Positions 7,985-13,687 of a stretch of 17,806 bases of DNA are shown here, piece after piece. Below the pieces are notes generated by a model, which made no database searches, had not been told where the DNA came from, and saw only the letters and a program-made list of their open reading frames with translations. The stretch is taken from positions 1-17,806 of the forward strand of contig JAEZGB010000175.1 of NCBI GenBank assembly GCA_023437485.1, given 5' to 3'. This DNA is from Bacteroidota bacterium. Lineage in GTDB: Bacteria > Bacteroidota > Bacteroidia > Flavobacteriales > Flavobacteriaceae. Numbering within the stretch: position 1 is the first letter of the stretch; the number at the start of each line of letters is the position of its first letter. Position numbers and translations under genes: made by a program.

Positions 7985-8440
7985 GTGAACACACTAAGTT
8001 ACAAGACGATTTCAGCCAACAAGGCCACTGTCACGAAGGAGTGGGTTGTTGTTGATGCTGAAGGTCACAACTTGGGACGTCTTGCGTCAAAGGTCGCTAT
8101 GATCCTGCGCGGCAAGTACAAGCCAAGTTACACGCCACACGTTGACTGCGGCGATAACGTGATCGTTATCAATGCAGAGAAGATCAACCTTACCGGCAAC
8201 AAGCTGGAAGACAAGATCTACATGCGCCACACGGGTTACCCGGGCGGGCAGCGGACACTTTCCGCAAAAGTCGTTCAGCAAAAAAACCCTGCCATCCTGG
8301 TGGAGAAGGCCGTCAAAGGCATGCTTCCCAAGAACAGGCTGGGCGCGGAACTCTTCAGGAACCTGAAGGTGACCGTCGGCGCTGAGCACAAGTACGAGGC
8401 CCAAAAGCCTAAAACCGTTAACCTAAACGAGATCAAGTAA
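7985..8440 (+). CDS. rplM: 50S ribosomal protein L13 (uL13)
   Basis: This is complete L13, 151 residues. It starts from a GTG codon: the peptide MNTLSYKTISANKATVTKEW has the N-terminus usual in flavobacterial L13, so the start is well placed even though it is not ATG. Core landmarks are VVDAEGHNLGRLAS, the SYTPHVDCGD segment, HTGYPGGQ and the VKGMLPKNRLG loop. L13 is an early-assembling large-subunit protein that binds 23S rRNA. Its stop codon overlaps the rpsI start by one base (TAATG), so the two are translationally coupled. The operon is read from the promoter at 7909-7939. Confidence 0.97.
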   Translation: MNTLSYKTISANKATVTKEWVVVDAEGHNLGRLASKVAMILRGKYKPSYTPHVDCGDNVIVINAEKINLTGNKLEDKIYMRHTGYPGGQRTLSAKVVQQKNPAILVEKAVKGMLPKNRLGAELFRNLKVTVGAEHKYEAQKPKTVNLNEIK

Positions 8441-8826
8441 TGGCGACAATCCACAAGATCGGAAGAAGAAAGACTGCTGTTGCGCGGGTTTACGTAACAG
8501 AAGGAAGCGGTAAGATCACCGTGAACAAGAAAGAATTCGCAACCTATTTCCCAACGGCCACGCTTCAGTACAAAGTGATGCAGCCGCTTCAAATGACTGA
8601 GAACGCATCGAACTTTGACGTGAAAGTCAACGTTAACGGTGGCGGAACCACAGGTCAGGCCGAAGCCGTCCGCATGGCATTGTCACGCGCAATGTGCGAA
8701 GTTGCCGAGGAAAACCGCGGTATCCTGAAGCCAGAAGGGCTTTTGACAAGGGACCCACGCATGGTGGAGCGCAAGAAATTCGGTCAGAAGAAAGCACGTA
8801 AGAGATTCCAGTTCTCGAAACGTTAA
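8440..8826 (+). CDS. rpsI: 30S ribosomal protein S9 (uS9)
   Basis: This is complete S9, 128 residues. It has the N-terminal IGRRKTAVARVY motif, the central VNVNGGGTTGQAEAVRMALSRA segment, the LLTRDPRMVERKKFGQKKARK segment, and the basic C-terminal tail ending FQFSKR that reaches the P-site tRNA in the small subunit. The ATG overlaps the rplM stop (TAATG). No intrinsic terminator is visible right after the gene, so some transcription may continue across the 240-bp gap into rpsB. Confidence 0.97.
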   Translation: MATIHKIGRRKTAVARVYVTEGSGKITVNKKEFATYFPTATLQYKVMQPLQMTENASNFDVKVNVNGGGTTGQAEAVRMALSRAMCEVAEENRGILKPEGLLTRDPRMVERKKFGQKKARKRFQFSKR

Positions 8827-8832
8827 TCTGAC

Positions 8833-8853
8833 GAATGTCGAATGTCAAATGTC
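8833..8853 (+). repeat. Heptamer tandem repeat, GAATGTC type
   Basis: Three head-to-tail 7-bp units: GAATGTC (8833-8839), GAATGTC (8840-8846) and AAATGTC (8847-8853). It begins 7 bp after the rpsI stop codon, in the gap before rpsB. Confidence 0.7.
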
Positions 8854-8929
8854 GAACGAAGGTTACGACAATGCTCATCGGCAACCGAATTAACTCCTGC
8901 GTCGTTCAGTTCGCCTGGCGGCTCGGGTC

Positions 8930-8957
8930 AAAATTCAAAATTCAAAATTCAAAATTT
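8930..8957 (+). repeat. Heptamer tandem repeat, AAAATTC type
   Basis: Four head-to-tail 7-bp units: three exact AAAATTC copies (8930-8950) and a fourth ending in T (8951-8957). It shares the 7-bp period of the GAATGTC array 76 bp upstream but not its sequence. It lies about 110 bp upstream of the rpsB start. Confidence 0.8.
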
Positions 8958-9066
8958 TTAATTTCTATTGTTTAGCATCTAAATGAAGCCTTGACACAGT
9001 GCCAACAAGCGAAAGCCGACAGCCAAAGGGAACATTGCTAATCACGGAACGTAAACAAAAAACAAA
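8958..9066 (+). promoter_or_regulatory. rpsB leader region, possible structured 5' UTR
   Basis: The 109 bp before rpsB contain a small hairpin (TTTAG-CAT-CTAAA, 8971-8983), then a GC-richer stretch with a GCGAAAGC tetraloop-like element, then an A-rich run (aaacaaaaaacaaa) that is the likely ribosome entry site. No exact TAnnTTTG box is present, so the origin of the rpsB transcript is unclear. S2 represses its own mRNA through the leader in gammaproteobacteria; a similar role here is a guess. Confidence 0.3.
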
Positions 9067-9888
9067 ATGGCAAACAAAGTAGATGTCAAAGAATTGCTGG
9101 ACGCCGGAGTACACTTCGGTCACATGACCCGCAAATGGGACCCGAACATGGCTCCCTACATTTATATGGAGCGCAACGGCATCCATATCATCAACCTTTA
9201 CAAAACCGCTGCGAAAATCGAGGAAGCCAACGAGGCCCTGAAGAAAATCGCCGCATCAGGACGTAAAATCCTTTTTGTCGCAACCAAGAAGCAGGCAAAA
9301 GACATCGTGGCCGAGAAAGCTGCGGCTGCAAACATGCCTTACATCACCGAGAGGTGGCCTGGTGGTATGCTGACAAACTTCGTGACCATCCGCAAGGCAG
9401 TCAAGAAGATGTCGATGATCGACAAAATGAAAAAAGACGGAACTTTCGCGACTTTGTCAAAGAAAGAGCGTCTTCAGGTAGACCGCCTTCGCGCGAAGCT
9501 TGAGAAGAACCTGGGCTCAATTGCCGACATGTCAAGGCTTCCCGCCGCACTTTTCGTAGTGGACATCAAGGCTGAGCACATCGCAATCAAAGAAGCACAA
9601 AAATTAAACATTCCAGTTTTTGCCATGGTGGACACGAACTCTGACCCTCGTGAGGTTGATTACGTGATTCCTTCCAATGACGATGCTTCAAAGTCGATTG
9701 ACAAAATCCTTTCGCTGGTAACTGCCGCGGTGATCGAAGGCCTGCAAAACAGGAACTCCGACGCAACTACCGAGGATATGGCCACTGAGACTGCCGAGGA
9801 AAATGTAACGGCCGCTCCCGTAGCCGATGCTCCCGAAGCTGTTGCCGCCGAGGCCGCTCCCCAAACAGAGGAGAAGACCGAAGAGTAA
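9067..9888 (+). CDS. rpsB: 30S ribosomal protein S2 (uS2)
   Basis: This is complete S2, 273 residues. It carries the family signatures LLDAGVHFGHMTRKWDP (10-26), a GRKILFVATKKQAK segment, ITERWPGGMLTNF and FAMVDTNSDP, with the C-terminal helix SIDKILSLVTAAVIEGLQNR. Beyond about residue 227 it has a tail rich in Ala, Glu and Thr, ending EEKTEE, of low complexity and acidic. S2 is assembled late on the small subunit and recruits S1. A terminator-like hairpin follows the stop, and tsf lies 66 bp downstream, as in the widespread rpsB-tsf operon. Confidence 0.98.
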   Translation: MANKVDVKELLDAGVHFGHMTRKWDPNMAPYIYMERNGIHIINLYKTAAKIEEANEALKKIAASGRKILFVATKKQAKDIVAEKAAAANMPYITERWPGGMLTNFVTIRKAVKKMSMIDKMKKDGTFATLSKKERLQVDRLRAKLEKNLGSIADMSRLPAALFVVDIKAEHIAIKEAQKLNIPVFAMVDTNSDPREVDYVIPSNDDASKSIDKILSLVTAAVIEGLQNRNSDATTEDMATETAEENVTAAPVADAPEAVAAEAAPQTEEKTEE

Positions 9889-9896
9889 ATCCAAAG

Positions 9897-9923
9897 AAAA
9901 TCCCGCCCCCAAGGTGGGATTTT
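9897..9923 (+). terminator. Terminator-like hairpin between rpsB and tsf
   Basis: An 11-bp stem, AAAATCCCGCC (9897-9907) with GGTGGGATTTT (9913-9923, one G-U pair), around CCCAA. The downstream arm ends in TTTT, followed by AAAATTT. No Bacteroidota promoter is visible between it and tsf, so it probably acts as a partial terminator that lowers tsf relative to rpsB. Confidence 0.7.
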
Positions 9924-9954
9924 AAAATTTCAACATTAAAACCTTATCAGTTAT

Positions 9955-10776
9955 ATGGCTACAATCACAGCTGCAGACGTAAATAAACTAAGGACCGTAA
10001 CCGGTGCCGGAATGATGGATTGCAAAAAGGCGCTTGTCGAGGCCGACGGCGATTTTGAAAAAGCAATCGAGATCCTGCGCAAAAAAGGGCAAAAAGTTGC
10101 CGCCAACCGTTCAGACCGCGAGTCAACTGAAGGTGCCGCCGTTGCGGTTGTCAATGCCGACAAAACCGAAGGCGTTGCCATGACCCTGAACTGCGAAACC
10201 GACTTCGTAGGTAAGAACGAAGGCTTCGTGAAACTCGCCAATGACCTGGCAAACCTTGCTTTGAACTACAATTCAAAAGAGGAATTCCTCGCCGCCGATT
10301 TCAACGGAATCAGCGTATCGGAGAAACTGATCGAGCAAACAGGAGTTATCGGTGAGAAAATCGAGGTTGCCTCTTTCGAGAAACTTTCGGGCGCTTTCAT
10401 TGGTTCTTACGTTCACTCGGGCAAGATTGCCGTTCTCGTGGCGCTTTCAGCTAATGTTCCGGGCGCCGAAGAGGCTGCCAAGAACGTCGCGATGCAGGCT
10501 GCGGCCATGTCGCCAATCGCCCTTGACGAGTCAGGAGTTGACGCCAACACCGTGGAGAAAGAAATCGAGATTGCCAAAGACCAGCTTCGCCAGGAAGGCA
10601 AGCCCGAGGCTATGCTTGACAACATCGCGAAGGGAAAACTTCAGCGTTTCTTCAAGGACAATACCCTTGTAAACCAGGATTACATCAAAGATTCATCAAT
10701 GAACGTGGCTTCATACGTGAAGTCGGTAGATGCAAACCTTACCGTGACCGGATTCAAGCGCGTAGCCCTTGGATAA
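9955..10776 (+). CDS. tsf: Translation elongation factor Ts
   Basis: This is complete EF-Ts, 273 residues, the guanine nucleotide exchange factor that recycles EF-Tu-GDP. The N-terminal UBA-like domain (about 1-50) contains KLRTVTGAGMMDCKKAL. The core begins with the NCETDFVGKNEGF motif (79-91), whose TDFV segment (82-85) contacts EF-Tu at the magnesium site. The second half of the core includes GSYVHSGKIAVLVAL and the C-terminal KSVDANLTVTGFKRVALG. The gene sits directly behind rpsB and depends on read-through of the hairpin at 9897-9923, as no separate promoter is visible. Two hairpins follow. Confidence 0.98.
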   Translation: MATITAADVNKLRTVTGAGMMDCKKALVEADGDFEKAIEILRKKGQKVAANRSDRESTEGAAVAVVNADKTEGVAMTLNCETDFVGKNEGFVKLANDLANLALNYNSKEEFLAADFNGISVSEKLIEQTGVIGEKIEVASFEKLSGAFIGSYVHSGKIAVLVALSANVPGAEEAAKNVAMQAAAMSPIALDESGVDANTVEKEIEIAKDQLRQEGKPEAMLDNIAKGKLQRFFKDNTLVNQDYIKDSSMNVASYVKSVDANLTVTGFKRVALG

Positions 10777-10788
10777 TTATGAGTAACG

Positions 10789-10813
10789 GGTTATGGGTTT
10801 TGAAACCCTAACC
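10789..10813 (+). repeat. Inverted repeat just downstream of tsf
   Basis: GGTTA and GGGTTT (10789-10800, with one bulged T at 10794) pair with AAACCC and TAACC (10803-10813). This gives an 11-bp interrupted stem with a tiny loop, beginning 13 bp after the tsf stop. There is no T-tract directly after it. It may guard the 3' end of the mRNA ahead of the terminator that follows. Confidence 0.65.
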
Positions 10814-10823
10814 ATGATGATAG

Positions 10824-10852
10824 AACCCGCTTCAATTGAGGCGGGTTTTTTT
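10824..10852 (+). terminator. Intrinsic terminator of the rpsB-tsf operon
   Basis: AACCCGC (10824-10830) and GCGGGTT (10841-10847) enclose TTCAATTGAG, which can extend the stem further, and a run of T follows (seven counting the last stem bases). It is a textbook rho-independent terminator on the plus strand. Confidence 0.9.
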
Positions 10853-10887
10853 ATGGCACGCGCGGGGCGCCGGGCTGTCCGCTATAG

Positions 10888-10938
10888 TTTTGCCAGACCT
10901 CAAAGGTCTTAAAGACCTTTGAGGTCTCTAAGGCAAAA
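10888..10938. repeat. Nested palindrome, 15-bp perfect arms
   Basis: The 15-bp arms at 10895-10909 and 10913-10927 are perfect inverted copies around TAA. Each arm is itself a small hairpin (AGACCT-CAA-AGGTCT), so the 6-mer AGACCT occurs four times in alternating direction. Outside the arms, TTTTGCC (10888-10894) pairs with GGCAAAA (10932-10938) across a 4-base bulge. From memory, dispersed AGACCTCAAAGGT-type palindromes are common between genes in Flavobacterium, so this is probably a REP-like repeat or a small non-autonomous element. It could also act as an additional bidirectional terminator. Confidence 0.8.
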
Positions 10939-11017
10939 GCTGCCGCTTCCATCCCTCGTGCGGCAATCCGGAAACCGCGGGTTTGCACAATGGCCCGGCG
11001 CGTTTTATATTTACCAA

Positions 11018-11674
11018 ATGTTCACCAGCCGACGCAACAAGGTGTTCCTGGTCCTGGCCGGGATTTTTATCACCAATGCCATTACTGCCGAACTTATTGG
11101 CGGGAAGCTCATCAATGTTGGGCCATACGTCATGAGCGTGGGCATTCTGCCTTGGCCGGTGGTGTTCCTCACTACCGATCTGGTTAACGAGTACTACGGC
11201 AAAGAGCAGGTAAAAAAGCTGTCGTTATTGACCGCAGCGCTAATCGCGTATTGCTTTTTTGTCCTTCTTTTCGCCCTTGGAATTCCCGCTACCACCCGGG
11301 TTGATGGCATCACCGACGGGCAATTCAATGCAGTATTCGGCCAGAGCATTTGGATCATCGTTGGGAGTATCACCGCGTTCCTGATTTCGCAGCTCATTGA
11401 CGCAGTCATCTTTCAATACTTCAAACAAAGGACGGGGCAAAAATGGATTTGGTTGCGCAGTACAGGTTCGACGGTTATATCGCAGTTTTTTGACAGCTTC
11501 ATTGTTTTGGGAATCGCGTTTTACTTAACAGGCAAAATGGATACGCAAATGTATATCTCATCGGGAATGACCGGCTATTTGGTAAAATTGGGCATTGCCG
11601 TGGCATTGACCCCCATGATATATCTTGGACACGGAATCATTGACCGATACCTCAAAATAGATGGAAAAAATTAG
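11018..11674 (+). CDS. Queuosine precursor transporter, YhhQ/DUF165 family
   Basis: This integral membrane protein of 218 residues has about six hydrophobic segments and starts at the ATG at 11018 (MFTSRRNKVFLVL). The frame extends 33 codons further upstream, but that would begin inside the palindrome and add a non-family N-terminus. Family landmarks are ITAELIGGKL, WPVVFLTTDLVNEYYGK and the RSTGSTVISQFFDSFIV helix. The family imports queuine or preQ precursors for the wobble base of tRNAs for Asn, Asp, His and Tyr. The sequence just upstream contains TTTG (10982-10985), 20 bp, then TATATTTA (11006-11013), a near-match promoter that would give an almost leaderless mRNA. The 3' end overlaps tag by 14 bp. 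Confidence 0.92.
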   Translation: MFTSRRNKVFLVLAGIFITNAITAELIGGKLINVGPYVMSVGILPWPVVFLTTDLVNEYYGKEQVKKLSLLTAALIAYCFFVLLFALGIPATTRVDGITDGQFNAVFGQSIWIIVGSITAFLISQLIDAVIFQYFKQRTGQKWIWLRSTGSTVISQFFDSFIVLGIAFYLTGKMDTQMYISSGMTGYLVKLGIAVALTPMIYLGHGIIDRYLKIDGKN

Positions 11675-12227
11675 ATGTGCCTGGTGCGGAAAAGATCCGC
11701 TTTACGTTGAATACCACGACCGCGAATGGGGCGTACCCGTCCGCGATGACCAGAAATTGTTTGAGTTCCTGATTCTGGAAACTTTCCAGGCGGGCCTTTC
11801 ATGGATCACCATCCTGCGCAAGCGCGAAAACTTCCGGCAGGCTTTTGACAATTTTGACTATAAAAAGATCGCGCAATATAACGATGCCAAGGTTGCCGAA
11901 CTTATGGAAAACCCTGGTATCATTCGCAATAGGCTGAAAATAAAAGCAGCGATTTCCAATGCGAAAGCCTTTTTGGATGTCCAGCGGGAGTTCGGGACTT
12001 TCTCACAATATATTTGGGGCTTTACAGGCGGGCAGCCCATTATCAACCGTTACAGCGATCAAAAACAGCTTCCGGCAACTTCAGAGCTCTCGGACACGAT
12101 CAGCAAAGATTTAAAAAAACGGGGGTTCAAATTTGTAGGATCAACTGTGGTTTACGCGCACATGCAGGCCACGGGAATGGTTGATGACCATATTGACGAT
12201 TGTTGGCGAAAGTTCTCCAAAGACTAA
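11661..12227 (+). CDS. tag: DNA-3-methyladenine glycosylase I
   Basis: The 188-residue enzyme removes 3-methyladenine from alkylated DNA, the first step of base excision repair. The zinc-binding residues of E. coli Tag (Cys4, His17, His175, Cys179) correspond to C6, H19, H177 and C181, a uniform offset of two, and the catalytic glutamate (E38 in E. coli) is E40. Conserved segments are YHDREWGVPV, QAGLSWITILRKRENFR, the GIIRNRLKI region and KKRGFKFVGSTVVYAHMQA. All functional residues are present, so it should be active. The ATG lies inside the end of the transporter gene, 14 bp before that gene stops, so the two are co-transcribed and probably translationally coupled. Confidence 0.97.
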   Translation: MEKIRCAWCGKDPLYVEYHDREWGVPVRDDQKLFEFLILETFQAGLSWITILRKRENFRQAFDNFDYKKIAQYNDAKVAELMENPGIIRNRLKIKAAISNAKAFLDVQREFGTFSQYIWGFTGGQPIINRYSDQKQLPATSELSDTISKDLKKRGFKFVGSTVVYAHMQATGMVDDHIDDCWRKFSKD

Positions 12228-12276
12228 CCGAAAGATAAGGTTCCCTCCGGGCGATATATAGCGGATTTAAAATAGT

Positions 12277-12343
12277 ATTTGTCCCCCACCCTCCACCCGC
12301 AAGATCGCAATCCGGACAATTCATCTGCTGCGGGAAAACCGTT
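12277..12343. repeat. 67-bp direct repeat, copy 1
   Basis: This copy matches 12460-12526 at 63 of 67 positions, in the same direction, with starts 183 bp apart. Both copies keep CCCGC and GCGGG near the two ends of the unit, which could pair as a short stem. The minus strand of both is open in a frame giving the related peptides NGFPAADELSGLRSCGWRVGD and, in copy 2, NGFPAPDELAELRSCGWRVG, so it may be a fragment of a lost gene or of a dispersed repeat. Confidence 0.85.
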
Positions 12344-12459
12344 GAATTAAAAATCTTTTTACACCCCAGGTAATGGCAGAGCAAAGTAAAATGACGAGCG
12401 TCGAACGAGCTGGTCAGTATTTGTATAAAGGGCTCTGAAGCACAAAAAAGTTTATTTGC
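12344..12459. other. Spacer between the two 67-bp repeats
   Basis: The 404-bp stretch 12228-12631, between tag and aat, has no gene I can support. Apart from the two repeat copies it contains this 116-bp unique spacer, which has no recognised motif, and a tail (12527-12631) with a small inverted repeat, TAGGC-GGCAAA-GCCTA, at 12549-12564. Confidence 0.5.
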
Positions 12460-12526
12460 ATTTGTCCCCCACCCTCCACCCGCAAGATCGCAATTCAGCC
12501 AATTCATCTGGTGCGGGAAAACCGTT
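12460..12526. repeat. 67-bp direct repeat, copy 2
   Basis: Second copy of the unit at 12277-12343, same direction. The four differences are three clustered changes near the middle (positions 36-41 of the unit) and one C/G change near position 52. The flanks of the two copies do not match, so the duplicated unit has sharp edges. Confidence 0.85.
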
Positions 12527-12631
12527 AATGTGCCTTATACCCCAAACCTAGGCGGCAAAGCCTAAATGGTTGTCCACCAGCGAATTAAAAAAAGTACGTT
12601 TTTGCAAATTGGTTCTTTCAAGTCCAATAGA

Positions 12632-13270
12632 TTATCCAGACCGCAAAACCTTCATAAACTCCTCTCGCGGAATCTCACGCGCGCCCAATTGATACAAATA
12701 GTCATTGTAAAGCTGGCAATCCAACAGGCGAAAATTTTCATGCGCAAGCTTCTCAACAAGAGCTACAAAGGCGTACTTGGATGCGTTTGACTGCTTGGAA
12801 AACATGCTCTCACCACAGAACACGCCATTGAGTTCAAGGCCGTAAAGCCCGCCAACCAGCTCTTCTCCATTCCAAACCTCAACTGACTTGGCCACGCCCA
12901 TATGGTAAAGCTGCAGGTACGCGGCGTGCATTTCGTCGGTTAACCAGGTATCGGCATTTCCATTCCTGATGGTAAATCGGCAATTTTCAATCACCTTTTC
13001 AAATTCCTGATTGAACGTGACGGAGTACAATTTCCGGTTCAGGACATTGCGCACCTTTTTGGGCACGGTGTAATTCGAGGGAAAAACCACCATCCTTTGC
13101 TCTGGTGCCCACCATAAAATTGGATCGCCGTCATTGTACCAGGGGAAAATCCCACTTTTGTACGCATGCAACAATCGCTGGGGCGAAAGGTCTCCGCCAA
13201 TGCACAACAAACCATCAGGGCTTGCCTGCTGCACCGGTGGAAATGAAATCTGGGAATTGAGGATATACAT
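12632..13270 (-). CDS. aat: Leucyl/phenylalanyl-tRNA-protein transferase
   Basis: The 212-residue cytosolic enzyme transfers Leu or Phe from aminoacyl-tRNA to the N-terminus of proteins that begin with Lys or Arg, making them substrates for ClpS/ClpAP (the N-end rule). Signatures are GLLCIGGDLSPQRLLHAYKS, GIFPWYNDGDPILWWAPEQR, the TWLTDEMHAAYLQLYHMG segment, SVEVWNGEELVGGLYGLELN, the GESMFSK motif and LLDCQLYNDYL. It starts at the ATG at 13270, where family members also begin (MYILNSQISFPPV). That ATG lies directly after the T-tract of a terminator, so it has no room for an ordinary ribosome-binding region other than the U-run. It is third in an apparent operon behind DUF3127. Confidence 0.96.
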   Translation of the reverse strand: MYILNSQISFPPVQQASPDGLLCIGGDLSPQRLLHAYKSGIFPWYNDGDPILWWAPEQRMVVFPSNYTVPKKVRNVLNRKLYSVTFNQEFEKVIENCRFTIRNGNADTWLTDEMHAAYLQLYHMGVAKSVEVWNGEELVGGLYGLELNGVFCGESMFSKQSNASKYAFVALVEKLAHENFRLLDCQLYNDYLYQLGAREIPREEFMKVLRSG

Positions 13271-13295
13271 AAAAAAACCCGAAGCGTACTCCGGG
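13271..13295 (-). terminator. Intrinsic terminator abutting the aat start codon
   Basis: On the minus strand CCCG (13295-13292) pairs with CGGG (13281-13278); an AG/CT pair extends the stem past one mismatch around a GTACG-like loop. Seven T (13277-13271) follow, and the next base starts the aat ATG. It lies 8 bp after the end of the DUF3127 gene. It should end part of the flavin reductase-DUF3127 transcripts and let the rest enter aat. Confidence 0.7.
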
Positions 13296-13302
13296 CATTT
13301 GA

Positions 13303-13674
13303 TTAGAATGGCAAATCGTCGTGGTCTTCCTCCTTGAACTGCTGTGCAGGCGGAAAGTCATTTTGCGATGGCATTGGCGGCATTTGCCCGGCAGGTTCCT
13401 GTTGCAATTTTTCAATCCTCCAACCCTGGATAGTGTTAAAATACTTTGTTTCGCCCTGCGGGCTTACCCATTCGCGGCCACGCAGGTTAATTGACACGCG
13501 CACCTGGTCACCCGGCTTGTAATTGTTCAGCAAGTCCGTTTTGTCCTGGGTGAATTCAACCATGATATGTTGCGGATATTGCTCTTCAGTAGTGACTACC
13601 AATTCCCTTTTTTTAAAGCTGGAGCTAATTTGCTGCTCGGGATTGATAACTTTAATTCTTCCTGTAACTTCCAT
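13303..13674 (-). CDS. DUF3127 domain protein
   Basis: The 123-residue protein matches DUF3127 over about residues 1-92: MEVTGRIKVINPEQQIS, SSFKKRELVVTTEEQYPQHI, MVEFTQDKTDLLNNYKPGDQVRVSINLRGREW and a KYFNTIQGWRIEKL end. The predicted fold is an OB-like beta barrel, and a relation to single-stranded nucleic-acid binding proteins has been suggested for such small basic-face proteins, but the function is not established. The C-terminal third is a Pro/Gln-rich linker with an acidic tip (EEDHDDLPF). That acidic DDLPF end is strikingly like the protein-recruiting tail of SSB (DDDIPF in E. coli), which supports the SSB-like idea. It lies 13 bp after the flavin reductase gene. Confidence 0.9.
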   Translation of the reverse strand: MEVTGRIKVINPEQQISSSFKKRELVVTTEEQYPQHIMVEFTQDKTDLLNNYKPGDQVRVSINLRGREWVSPQGETKYFNTIQGWRIEKLQQEPAGQMPPMPSQNDFPPAQQFKEEDHDDLPF

Positions 13675-13687
13675 TTTTTATTGTTGT

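Noticed and set aside
8930..8957. AAAATTC array as a CRISPR-like or phage attachment repeat
   Set aside because: Units are 7 bp and directly abutting with no spacers; no cas or integrase gene nearby.
10919..11017. Longer N-terminus for the YhhQ-type transporter
   Set aside because: It would begin inside the palindromic repeat and adds a non-family, low-complexity segment.
12127..12507. A 126-codon minus-strand open frame spanning both 67-bp repeats and the end of tag
   Set aside because: It overlaps a certain gene (tag) on the opposite strand, its repeated peptide (DLAGGGWGTN) comes only from the DNA duplication, and it has no recognisable domain or start signal.
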